DNA of 64,000 nucleotides from Opitutaceae bacterium (GTDB taxonomy: Bacteria; Verrucomicrobiota; Verrucomicrobiia; Opitutales; Opitutaceae), in the NCBI GenBank assembly GCA_014879845.1, contig JACSRI010000113.1, forward strand, positions 1 through 64,000. The letters run 5' to 3'. The notes under the pieces were generated by a model. That model was given only the letters and a program-made list of their open reading frames with translations. It had not been told where the DNA came from and did not search any database. A program made the translations under genes and the position numbers. This document shows, piece by piece, positions 24,859-35,784 of the stretch (position 1 is the first letter of the stretch; every line of letters starts with the position of its first letter).

Positions 24859-26310
24859 TCAAAGCCCCAGATACCGCCGCACCGGCTCGAGGTCGACATG
24901 GGCCGCGATGTGGTCGGCCATGGCGCGATAGACCGCCTGGCGCCTTTCCGCCCACGGCACAGGGTGCGGGCGGTATCCACGAAGCCCCGCCGCCTCGGCG
25001 ACACGCGCACGCAGGCGCGGGGACTCGAACCAGCCGTGCAGGTAGGTGCCCCACACGTTGGCGCGGCGGGCGCCCTCCTCGCGCGCCTTGCCGGCATCGT
25101 AGACGGTCTGCAGCGGCCCGCCCTCGAGCCGGCGCGTGCGGCCCATGTGCACCTCGTAGGCGGTCCAACGTTCGCCGTCGCACTCCCCGGTGACCTGGCG
25201 GACGATCTTGTCGGGAAGAAACTCCGTCTCGACCGGCAGGAGGTCCAGACCCGGGACGTCGCCCGCGTCGCCGGCCACGCCATCGCGATCGACGAGCCGG
25301 CGACCGAGGAGTTGGTAGCCGCCGCAGATGCCGATCACGAGCGTGCCGCGGCGCGCGGCCGCGACGATCGCCTCGCCCAACCCCGTTTCGTGCAGCCATC
25401 GTGCGTCGGCGATGGAGTTTTTCGTCCCGGGCACGACGATGGCCCGCGCCGTCGCCAGCAGCGCCGGGTCGGCGACCCAGCGCAGGCGCACGCCAGCGTC
25501 GTCCCACCACGGCTGGCAGTCGGTGAGGTTGGCGGCGTGCGGCAGGCGTATCCATACCATGGTGTCGCCCGTGCCGCGGTCCTCGTCCTCGCGCACCAGC
25601 CCGTCCTCCTCCTCTGGCTGCAAGTCCATGCGCCATGGCACGGTCCCGAGCACGCGCAAGCCCGGCGCATGGGGCGCAAGCCAGCTCTGCGGGTCGGGGA
25701 AGAGCGAGATGTCGCCACGAAACCGATTCACGATCGCGCCGAGGGCCCGCGCCCGGTCGCCCTCGGGAAGGAGCGCCCAGGTGCCGGCGAGCTGGGCGTA
25801 GACGCCCCCGCGGTCGATGTCGCTCACCAGCACCCAGCGGCCGTCGAGGTGCCGGATGGGGCGGAGGTTGACGAGATCGCGGTCCATGAGATTGAGCTCC
25901 ACCGGGCTGCCCGCGCCCTCGAGCACGAGCACGTCGCAGTGGTCGCGCCAGCCGTCCAGCGTCGAGGCGACCACGCTCCAGAGGCGCTCCATGTCCCCAA
26001 AATGTTCGCGCGCCTCGAAGTGACCGACGGCGCGGCCGCGCAACACGAGCTGGGCGCCGGTGGAGCCGGTGGGCTTGAGCAGGATCGGGTTCATGTCGGC
26101 CGACGGGGCGAGTCCACAGGCCTCGGCCTGCACCGCCTGCGCCCGCGCCATCTCGCCACCATCGAGGGTGGCCCAGGCGTTGTTCGACATGTTCTGGGAC
26201 TTGAACGGCGCCACGCGCACGCCCTGCCGGCGCAACCAGGCGCACAGCGCGGTGGCCATCCAGCTCTTGCCCGCGCTCGAGCCGGTACCGAGGACGCCCA
26301 GTGCCTTCAT
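24859..26310 (-). CDS. cobQ: Cobyric acid synthase
   Basis: A 483-residue glutamine-dependent amidotransferase that amidates four carboxylates of adenosylcobyrinic acid a,c-diamide. The N-terminal ATPase domain has GTGSSAGKSWMATALCAWL (P-loop-like) and FKSQNMSNNAW. The central stretch is VLVLEGAGSPVELNLMDRD. The class-I-type glutaminase domain has the nucleophile cysteine in IGICGGYQLLG and histidine in GTYLHGWF. Length and domain order are normal. It starts 1 bp after the ABC ATPase gene stop, so it belongs to the uptake operon. Other corrinoid genes are not in the window. Confidence 0.95.
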   Translation of the reverse strand: MKALGVLGTGSSAGKSWMATALCAWLRRQGVRVAPFKSQNMSNNAWATLDGGEMARAQAVQAEACGLAPSADMNPILLKPTGSTGAQLVLRGRAVGHFEAREHFGDMERLWSVVASTLDGWRDHCDVLVLEGAGSPVELNLMDRDLVNLRPIRHLDGRWVLVSDIDRGGVYAQLAGTWALLPEGDRARALGAIVNRFRGDISLFPDPQSWLAPHAPGLRVLGTVPWRMDLQPEEEDGLVREDEDRGTGDTMVWIRLPHAANLTDCQPWWDDAGVRLRWVADPALLATARAIVVPGTKNSIADARWLHETGLGEAIVAAARRGTLVIGICGGYQLLGRRLVDRDGVAGDAGDVPGLDLLPVETEFLPDKIVRQVTGECDGERWTAYEVHMGRTRRLEGGPLQTVYDAGKAREEGARRANVWGTYLHGWFESPRLRARVAEAAGLRGYRPHPVPWAERRQAVYRAMADHIAAHVDLEPVRRYLGL

Positions 26311-26311
26311 C

Positions 26312-27040
26312 TTACGGCAGCTCGAGCACGAGGCCGGGCGCGTTGTGCGCCTTCACGCCGAAGACATCGAGCAGCAGCTCGGGCGTGAGCACCTCGGTGG
26401 GTGAGCCGGCCGCCCGAAGGCGGCCGGCCTGCAACACCACGATCGCGTCGAGGCAGTGTGCCACGCGCAGGTCGTGCAAGGAGATGACCACGGTGGATCC
26501 GCGGCCGTGGGTGAGTTCGCGCGCGAGCATGAGCACCTCGAGCGCGTGGCGCACGTCGAGCGGCGCGAGCGGTTCGTCCCAGAGCTGCAGCGGCGCCTGC
26601 GTGGCAAGCGCACGCGCGAGGAGCACGCGGTGTCGCTCGCCGCCGGAGAGGTGGTTGACCGGCCGCTCGGCCAGTGTCGTGAGGTCAAAGCGCGCGAGCG
26701 CCTCGTCCACACCCGCGTCGTCGTCGCCGTGGGCGAAGCGCCCCTGCGCGACGACCGCGCGCACGCTGAATCCAAATTCAAACTGCGCTTCCTGCGGCAC
26801 CCACGTGGTCATGCGCCCGCGCTCGACGACCGGGATCGAGCCGACCGCACGCCCATCCCATCGCACCACCCCGCGCGCCGGCAGCAGCCCGGCCGCGACC
26901 TGGAGCAGCGTGGATTTGCCCGAGCCGTTCGGGCCCACGAGCCCGACCATCTGGCCGCGCGGCAGGCGCAGCGCGAGATCGTGCAGCCGGTCCGGCACGG
27001 TGGCGCCACAAATCTCGAGGATGTCCGGCGTCGCGCTCAT
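26312..27040 (-). CDS. btuD: Cobalamin/siderophore-type ABC transporter ATPase
   Basis: A 242-residue ATPase of the BtuD/FecE class. Walker A is GPNGSGKST, Q-loop WVPQEAQF, signature LSGGERHRVLLARAL and Walker B LQLWDEPLAPLD, with the switch histidine in ISLHDL. It powers the permease encoded immediately upstream, whose stop overlaps its ATG. The next gene, cobQ, begins one base after its stop, which supports a cobamide substrate. Iron-chelate or other metallophore transport is an alternative because the class is shared. Confidence 0.87.
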   Translation of the reverse strand: MSATPDILEICGATVPDRLHDLALRLPRGQMVGLVGPNGSGKSTLLQVAAGLLPARGVVRWDGRAVGSIPVVERGRMTTWVPQEAQFEFGFSVRAVVAQGRFAHGDDDAGVDEALARFDLTTLAERPVNHLSGGERHRVLLARALATQAPLQLWDEPLAPLDVRHALEVLMLARELTHGRGSTVVISLHDLRVAHCLDAIVVLQAGRLRAAGSPTEVLTPELLLDVFGVKAHNAPGLVLELP

Positions 27041-28014
27041 GCCTGCCTCCGCAGCAACCACAGAAAAAAGGGTCCGCCGACCAGCGAGGTGACAATGCCC
27101 AGACGCAAGCCGCCTCCGCTGCGCGCGATCATGTCGCAGGCCAGCACAAATGCCGCGCCGCCGACCAGCGCGAGCGGCACCAGGCGCCGGTGCTCCGGAC
27201 CGACCAACAGGCGAAGCACGTGCGGCACGACGAGCCCGACAAATCCCACCGTGCCCGCCACGGAGGTCGCGAGGGCCGTGAGCACGGTCGCCAGCCCGAG
27301 CAGCACGCGGCGCAACCGCACGACATCCACCCCGAGGCTCTGCGCCTCGCGCGAGCCGAGGCTGAGCAGGTCCATCGGGCGACCGAGCGGCCAGAGCACG
27401 ACGGCGAGCAGGCAAATGGGCGCCGCCATCGCGACGTGCTCCCACGTGCGGTCCTCGAGCCCGCCCAGCAGCCAGAAGAGGATCTGCGCGTTGCGCTCGT
27501 AGGTGAGCACCGAGCTCGTGAGCACATAACTGGTGACCGCGCCGAGCAGGGCGTTGAGGGCGATGCCGGCGAGCAGCAACCGCTCCGTGCTGGCCCCGCG
27601 GCGGGCGAGGATCAAGACCGCTCCCGTCGAGAGGACGGCGCCCACGATCGCCGCCATCGGCAGGAGCAGCAGCGACACCGTGGCCCAGCCCGCCGCGATC
27701 GCCACCACCGCGCCGGCGGCGCCACCCGCGCTCACGCCGAGCAGCCCGGGGCTGGCGAGGCTGTTGCGAAAATACGCCTGCATGATCAGCCCGCTGGCCG
27801 ACAACGCCGCGCCCACCAGCACGGCCACGCACAGCCGCGGCATGCGGATCTGCCAGAGGATCGTGGCCGCGAGCTCGTCCTCGCGCCAGAGCCCGGCCCA
27901 GATGCGCGCGGGCGAGAGCCACATGTCCCCCACGGCGAGCGCGCCGAGGGTGAAGACCGCGAGCACGGTGATCGCCACGGGCAGGGCGAAGCGCGCCGCG
28001 CCGCGCGGGATCAC
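27037..28014 (-). CDS. btuC: FecCD/BtuC family ABC permease
   Basis: A 325-residue inner-membrane permease with about ten predicted helices. Family motifs are WQIRMPRLCVAVLVGAALS, GLIMQAYFRNSLASPGLLG with the substrate-path loop, and VGFVGLVVPHVLRLLVGPEHR, the coupling-helix region. The GTG start at 28014 overlaps the stop of the binding-protein gene (GTGA). It forms the membrane channel of the uptake system with the ATPase that follows. Cobalamin specificity is inferred from linkage to cobQ and a BtuB-like receptor. Confidence 0.9.
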   Translation of the reverse strand: MIPRGAARFALPVAITVLAVFTLGALAVGDMWLSPARIWAGLWREDELAATILWQIRMPRLCVAVLVGAALSASGLIMQAYFRNSLASPGLLGVSAGGAAGAVVAIAAGWATVSLLLLPMAAIVGAVLSTGAVLILARRGASTERLLLAGIALNALLGAVTSYVLTSSVLTYERNAQILFWLLGGLEDRTWEHVAMAAPICLLAVVLWPLGRPMDLLSLGSREAQSLGVDVVRLRRVLLGLATVLTALATSVAGTVGFVGLVVPHVLRLLVGPEHRRLVPLALVGGAAFVLACDMIARSGGGLRLGIVTSLVGGPFFLWLLRRQA

Positions 28015-28874
28015 GGAAACACCTCCGGGTGCAGCGCGCGCGCGAGGCGCTCGTAGGCGTTGACTCGGAGATGCGTCACGCAGCTGAGCTGCCACGGCTC
28101 GATCAGCACGGCGCGCCCCTCGCGCACCGCGGCCATGAGCGAATACGGCGGCACGCGGCGGTAGAGCGCGAGCTGCTCCTCGAGCGAGCCGCCCGCGAGC
28201 ACGACGCGCTCGACCGGCCAGGTGAGCATCTGCTCATTGGGGGGCGCCTCGTGGCCGCGCAGGCGGCCGAGAGTCGCCCCGAGATTCTCCGCGCCGGCAT
28301 AGTCGCACAGGTCCTGGAAGGTCGTCTCGCTCCCGGGGATCACGCCGTAGGTCGACGGGGCGATCACACGCACCGGACGCACGCCGTGGAGCCGCTCGCG
28401 CAGCGTGCGCACGCGCGCCTCGCAATCGGCGATGACCGCCTCGGCCCGCGCCTCCGCCCCGAGCTCGACCGCGAGCCGCCGCAGGTTGGCATAGGCGTCC
28501 TCGAGGGTCTTGTAGCGATCGAAGATCAGCACCTTCACGCCCGCCCGCCGCACCTGCTCGACAAGCTCGGCGCGGCTGTAGTCGGCAAAAAGTACGAGGG
28601 TGGGCCCGTACCGGATGATTCCCTCGGCATCCGCCGTCTTGTCGATCCTCGGAAAGGCCCGGGCCTGCGCAGCCACGGCGGAAAATTCTGGCGCGTCGGC
28701 GATGTGGCTGAGCGCCGCCACCTGCGCCGGTTCGGCGAGCGCGAGCAGCAGCTCGTCGGAGCCGACAGTCTGCGAGACCACGCGCACCGCACGGACCACG
28801 TCCGCCCGCGCCGGCCCGGCCGCGCCCCCGGCGAGGGCGAAGCAGGCGAGAGCGATGAGGCGGACGAGGCGCAT
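28011..28874 (-). CDS. btuF: Periplasmic substrate-binding protein (BtuF-like)
   Basis: A 287-residue class III binding protein with a signal peptide (MRLVRLIALACFALAGGAAG). The two lobes are linked by a helical spine, with RVVSQTVGSDELLLALAEP at the start of the mature protein, YGPTLVLFADYSRAELVEQV in lobe one and VRVIAPSTYGVIPGSETTFQ in lobe two. The arrangement matches BtuF/FhuD-type proteins. ATG 28874 was chosen because the signal peptide starts there. It captures substrate delivered by the TonB receptor encoded 35 bp upstream and passes it to the permease. Confidence 0.85.
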   Translation of the reverse strand: MRLVRLIALACFALAGGAAGPARADVVRAVRVVSQTVGSDELLLALAEPAQVAALSHIADAPEFSAVAAQARAFPRIDKTADAEGIIRYGPTLVLFADYSRAELVEQVRRAGVKVLIFDRYKTLEDAYANLRRLAVELGAEARAEAVIADCEARVRTLRERLHGVRPVRVIAPSTYGVIPGSETTFQDLCDYAGAENLGATLGRLRGHEAPPNEQMLTWPVERVVLAGGSLEEQLALYRRVPPYSLMAAVREGRAVLIEPWQLSCVTHLRVNAYERLARALHPEVFP

Positions 28875-28909
28875 GGACAGCGTGGTCGCGGGCGGCTGGG
28901 CGGGGACGA

Positions 28910-30802
28910 TCAGAACGCCCACTCCACGCCGGCGAAGACGCCGATGGGCAGGGCGGGGTAACCAAGGACCTCCTCATACTCCGCGTCGAAGAGATTCTCG
29001 ACGCGCAGCTTGAGCAGGATGTCCTCGGCGGCACGGTAGCTGGTGAAGAGACGCACCGTCGTGTAGTCCTCGAGTTCGGTGCCGCCCGACTCGACGCGAT
29101 CGGCGACGAGGTGGAGGCCGGCGCCTATCGTCCACGCGGATGCCGGGCGCGTGGTGACCTCGGCGTCGAGCACGTGGCGCGGACGGCGGACCAGGCGCAC
29201 GTCGTCGGTCTCGTTGCGCGCGTCGAGGTAGGTGTAGCCGAGGCGGGCCTTGACCGAGGCCGTGATCCTGGCGTCGATGCTCGTCTCCACACCCTCGGTA
29301 CGGGCGCGGGCGCGATTGACCGTCATGCCCTCAAACGTCTCGAAGTTCACATACTCCCACTCGAAGAGATTGCGGTAGTCGTGGCGGAACCAGGTCAGGC
29401 CGAGCGTGATGTCCCCGCCGCGCAGGGCCTGGTCGACGCCGATATCCCAGCCTTCGACCTCCTCGGCCTGGAGCGTGTCATTCGGGAGCTGGCCCCACTG
29501 CGGCACGCCGAAGCGGTCGTCGGAGCCGGGGGCGGAGAACCCGTTGCCGAAGGTGGCGCGGAGCTTGGTCGAGTCGGTCGCGTTCCACGCCGCGCCGAGG
29601 CGCCCGGTGGCCGCGCTGCCGAAGCTGTCGAAGTCGTCGAGCCGCCCGCTCGCCGTGAGCGTTAGCGTGCGCATCGGGCGGTAGATGGCGGACGCGAAGC
29701 CCGCCGCCACCTCGTCGCGGGTGGTGTCCGTGCCGACCTCGTAGCGGGAGCGCTCGTAGTTGGCACCGCCCACGAGCTCGACCTGCTCGGAGACGGACCA
29801 GGTGTTGAGCCAGTCAAGGATCTCGCGGCGGTTTTCCGTCCCGCTCGTGCCGAAGGCGGAGGTGAAGGCGTAGTCGCGCTTGTGCACGGCCGCCGTCAGG
29901 CGTGAGGAGAATCCGTCGGACGGCCGCACCTCGGCGAAGGCCGTGCCGAGCGTGTTGGCGGAGTCGACGACGCCGGGGAATGGAGACTGCGTCGAACCGG
30001 GCTCCTCGTAGGTGCCGTCCTGGCGGCGGAACGTGCCGCCAAGCACGAGTGGGCTGTCGGCCGGCGCGAACTCGACCCGGCCGGCGTAGCTCCACGCGTC
30101 GTAGGCGTTGCCCGGGCGATCGTTGTCGGTCTCGCCGTAGCCGACCGAGGCGCTGTAGCCGAGGGCGCCGAGACCGCCGCGGCCCTCGAGGCCCGCGCCC
30201 CAGGTGCCGAACGAGCCGCCGCCGGCCATGACTCGCCCGTGCGCCGGTCCGTCGCCGACGGGCAGTGTATCCATGGCGATGACACCGCCCATCGCCGAGC
30301 TGCCGTAGAGGCCGCTCTGCGGACCGCGCAACACCTCGAGCCGTCCGAGCCCGTCGACGCCCGCGCCGCCGAGGAAGTTCACATACGAAGCGGCGCGATC
30401 GTTCATGCGCACACCGTCCACAAAGAGCAGAGTCTGGTGGCTGCTGCCGCCCCGCATGAAGATGGAGGATTGGCTGCCCGTGGCGCCAGTACTGACCACG
30501 GCGACCCCGGGCTCGCGCCCGAGCGCAGCCTGCAACTCGACCACCTGGCTCTCATCGAGTTCGGCGAGTGAGACCAGCGTCACGCTGCTGGCCGTGTACT
30601 TCGGGTCATTGCGCGAGCGCGAAGCGGAGACCACGATCTCCTCGCGGTCGATGGCTGCCTCGTCGGCGGCGTCGGGCGCGGTGGGCGCGGTGGGCGCGGC
30701 GACGCCGGTGTCGGCGCGGAGGCCCGCGGCTGAGAGGGCCGCGACGCCAGAGACGAGGGCGAGCCGGCGCAATCCGGTGGTGGTGAAAAGTCGGGCGTTC
30801 AT
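28910..30802 (-). CDS. btuB: TonB-dependent outer-membrane receptor (BtuB-like)
   Basis: A 630-residue receptor. The signal peptide (about 1-30) is followed by a plug domain (about 50-165) with a TonB-box-like EEIVVSASR, IFMRGGSSHQTLLFVDGVRMND and the family feature LEVLRGPQSGLYGSSAMGG. A beta-barrel follows and ends in the aromatic residue of GVFAGVEWAF. The length and plug resemble BtuB. It imports a corrinoid or related chelate across the outer membrane and heads the operon with the ABC genes and cobQ. The promoter region is shared with a divergent Fur-family gene, and no cobalamin riboswitch is recognisable in the 126-bp gap. Confidence 0.88.
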   Translation of the reverse strand: MNARLFTTTGLRRLALVSGVAALSAAGLRADTGVAAPTAPTAPDAADEAAIDREEIVVSASRSRNDPKYTASSVTLVSLAELDESQVVELQAALGREPGVAVVSTGATGSQSSIFMRGGSSHQTLLFVDGVRMNDRAASYVNFLGGAGVDGLGRLEVLRGPQSGLYGSSAMGGVIAMDTLPVGDGPAHGRVMAGGGSFGTWGAGLEGRGGLGALGYSASVGYGETDNDRPGNAYDAWSYAGRVEFAPADSPLVLGGTFRRQDGTYEEPGSTQSPFPGVVDSANTLGTAFAEVRPSDGFSSRLTAAVHKRDYAFTSAFGTSGTENRREILDWLNTWSVSEQVELVGGANYERSRYEVGTDTTRDEVAAGFASAIYRPMRTLTLTASGRLDDFDSFGSAATGRLGAAWNATDSTKLRATFGNGFSAPGSDDRFGVPQWGQLPNDTLQAEEVEGWDIGVDQALRGGDITLGLTWFRHDYRNLFEWEYVNFETFEGMTVNRARARTEGVETSIDARITASVKARLGYTYLDARNETDDVRLVRRPRHVLDAEVTTRPASAWTIGAGLHLVADRVESGGTELEDYTTVRLFTSYRAAEDILLKLRVENLFDAEYEEVLGYPALPIGVFAGVEWAF

Positions 30803-30822
30803 CGAAGGCGGCGGAGTTTTGG

Positions 30823-30844
30823 TATTGAAATGCCATTATCAATA
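30823..30844. promoter_or_regulatory. Fur-family-box-like dyad between btuB and fur-type gene
   Basis: TATTGA and TCAATA form a perfect inverted repeat separated by ten bases in an unusually AT-rich island. On the minus strand it includes TGATAAT, a perfect half of the classical 7-1-7 Fur box, with a weaker second half. It is placed to control both divergent genes. Binding by the adjacent Fur-type protein is inference. Confidence 0.5.
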
Positions 30845-30928
30845 GAAATCACGTTTTCGGCCCGAAGTTCCCGCGGCAGCGACGCCTTCCGCCTTTCAGC
30901 CGTTCCATCTTTCGGTCTTCCTCGCTCC

Positions 30929-31315
30929 ATGCGCTCCCGCCAGACCCGACAACTCGAGGCCATCGAGCACGCGCTGCGCTCGGCCGGCCGGCCCCTCGCC
31001 ATCGCCGAGGTGCACGCGGCCGCCGCGGCGGAGTTCCCGGGTCTGGGCATCGCGACGGTGTATCGGGCGGTGAAGACGCTCTCGGACGACGGCAAGATCG
31101 TGAGCGTTGCTTATGCTGGCCAGCCGCCCCGCTACGAGTGGGCGGTCGCCCAGCACCACTCCCATTTCATCTGCCACACCTGCAAGCGCGTGTTCGACAT
31201 CGAGGCGCCCGAGTCCGTGCCCCTGCCCAAGCGCAAGCCGCGCGGTTTTGTCTTCAGCGGCGACGAGGTGATCTACTACGGCACCTGCGCGGAGTGCCGC
31301 GCGGCGCAGAAGTGA
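30929..31315 (+). CDS. Fur-family metal-responsive repressor
   Basis: A 128-residue protein. The winged helix includes RQLEAIEHALRSAGRPLAIAE and the recognition region GLGIATVYRAVKTLSDDGKI. The dimer/metal domain has QHHSHFICHTC near residue 80-89 and a second CAEC near the C-terminus, the two CxxC pairs that hold structural zinc in Fur/Zur/PerR. Whether it senses iron, zinc or another metal cannot be told. The ATG at 30929 is the family-consistent start. It is divergent from the corrinoid-type receptor, with a Fur-like dyad between, and probably regulates that operon and itself. Confidence 0.88.
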   Translation: MRSRQTRQLEAIEHALRSAGRPLAIAEVHAAAAAEFPGLGIATVYRAVKTLSDDGKIVSVAYAGQPPRYEWAVAQHHSHFICHTCKRVFDIEAPESVPLPKRKPRGFVFSGDEVIYYGTCAECRAAQK

Positions 31316-31435
31316 CTCCGGCGACGTGGAGAGCGAGGCTCCCGGGATCCGCCGGGCACGCGCCCACTGCCGGCTCTTACAATTCCGTGACAACCCCGTC
31401 CCGGATGTGGGCTTTACAGGATATCGGGCCGGACC

Positions 31436-34405
<2,970 letters not shown>

Positions 34406-34501
34406 AACACCCAGCGGGGTCGCACGCCGGGTTTTTTCGAGTAGGGTGCCCAAGAAACCACCTGCCCGCGCGTCATCCCTAACAGACAACCCATTCTTCC
34501 C

Positions 34502-34681
34502 ATGTCATCGTCGGACATCTTCTGGATCGTGGTCGGTATCGCCCTGATCATCGGCGTCTGGTTCGCCCAGAACGCCGGCTTCTCCGCTGGCAACTACCTC
34601 AAGCACCGCCAGCGCAAGCGTCAGGAGGAGGAGGAAGGCAGCGAGCGCCGCGGCTATTTCCGCGGCAAGCGCGGTCAATAG
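34502..34681 (+). CDS. Small single-span membrane protein (59 residues)
   Basis: A short gene with ATG at 34502 and TAG at 34679. The N-terminal hydrophobic helix is FWIVVGIALIIGVWFA. The C-terminal tail is highly charged, first basic (KHRQRKRQ), then EEEEG and again basic (RRGYFRGKRGQ). This alternating composition, the good start and the lack of overlap with other genes support it as real. I recognise no family. It follows the hybrid kinase by about 95 bp. Confidence 0.6.
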   Translation: MSSSDIFWIVVGIALIIGVWFAQNAGFSAGNYLKHRQRKRQEEEEGSERRGYFRGKRGQ

Positions 34682-34704
34682 CGGCGGAGCACCGGGGCCG
34701 ACCG

Positions 34705-35733
34705 TTAGGGATACCCCTGCTCGCGCAGGATCCGCTGCAGGCGCGGACGCACCAGCGCGGCGAGTGCCTCGTTGGCATACCCGACCCACGCCACCGGCGT
34801 GACCGTGTCGAGCGGCACGCGCAGCGGCGAGCCGTCCGGGGCCTCCACCACCCCGCCTGCCTCGCTCAGGATGAGCGCCGTGCAGATGTCGTAGGGATGG
34901 CAGGTCAGCGCCAGCGGTACGCCGGCCTTCGGGAAGATCACCGGTCGCAGGTCGGCGGTGATGCGGTCGCGACCACTCAGCAACTCGTAGATCTGCCCGC
35001 CCGTGCTCGGGTACTGATCGTCGAAGATGAGCGGAAACACCGTGGCCCCCGCCTCGCCGAGTTCGCGCCACAGCGCCTCCTCGACCCGAGCCGTGGCCTC
35101 CTTGCCGTCGGGAAAAAACTTCACGACCGACGCGAAGCCGTGGTGCAGGTCGCGCGCCCGCGATGGCCGCAGCGCGAGAGGCGCCCGCGCGCCGGTGACG
35201 ATGTGCACCGCCTCGGCCACGACACCCTCGCAACCGAGGCCACGCACAGCGCTGACCTGGTCGGCGCGCCATTGCTTGCTGGTCGGCAGCTCGGTCATGG
35301 CCGCCGCCACGATATCGCCGAGATGTGTGGCCGTGCCCCGCTGCGGCGCCACGGCGGCGAGCGCCCAGGCCGGGCGCTTGTCGTACATGATGCAGCGTGT
35401 GCCGTCGATCGGATCGATGATCACCTTCCAGCATGTGGCCTCCACCGCGGTGCCGCGCGGAAAGGTCAGCGGCCCATGCCCCTCGAGCCCCTCCATCACG
35501 ACCTCGACCGGCATTGATCCCGGCCAGGTCTCCTCAAACCACGCGACGATCGCCTCCTCGCTGATCTTGTCGATGCGGTAGATCGTGTCCGCCGCCGTCA
35601 CTTCGGCCACGCTCGCGAGTTCGTCGCTGGTCGACGCCGCGCGCGCCGCCACCACGCGGTCGCGGATGGCATCACCGAGCCGGCAAAGCAACTGGCGCAG
35701 GATCTGGAGTGCGGCACCGTCGGCCATGCCCAT
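34705..35733 (-). CDS. Inositol-monophosphatase/fructose-bisphosphatase-like phosphatase
   Basis: A protein of about 342 residues with the lithium-sensitive phosphatase signature. The first metal-site motif is IDPIDGTRCIMYDKRPAWA near residue 120. The second may be around HPYDICTALILSEAGGVV at about 290, in place of the usual WDxAAG, which makes it divergent. Length is about 70 residues above a typical IMPase. It likely dephosphorylates a small cytosolic phosphate ester, substrate unknown. Possible starts are ATG 35733 or 35727; I use the first. Confidence 0.8.
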   Translation of the reverse strand: MGMADGAALQILRQLLCRLGDAIRDRVVAARAASTSDELASVAEVTAADTIYRIDKISEEAIVAWFEETWPGSMPVEVVMEGLEGHGPLTFPRGTAVEATCWKVIIDPIDGTRCIMYDKRPAWALAAVAPQRGTATHLGDIVAAAMTELPTSKQWRADQVSAVRGLGCEGVVAEAVHIVTGARAPLALRPSRARDLHHGFASVVKFFPDGKEATARVEEALWRELGEAGATVFPLIFDDQYPSTGGQIYELLSGRDRITADLRPVIFPKAGVPLALTCHPYDICTALILSEAGGVVEAPDGSPLRVPLDTVTPVAWVGYANEALAALVRPRLQRILREQGYP

Positions 35734-35784
35734 CACGGTGGAGGCACGCGCCCGCCTGCGCCAATGCAAAGCGGAGCCGGCCCG

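Noticed and set aside
30803..30928. Cobalamin riboswitch upstream of btuB
   Set aside because: The gap is too short for a typical riboswitch plus promoter and the conserved B12-box sequence was not found.
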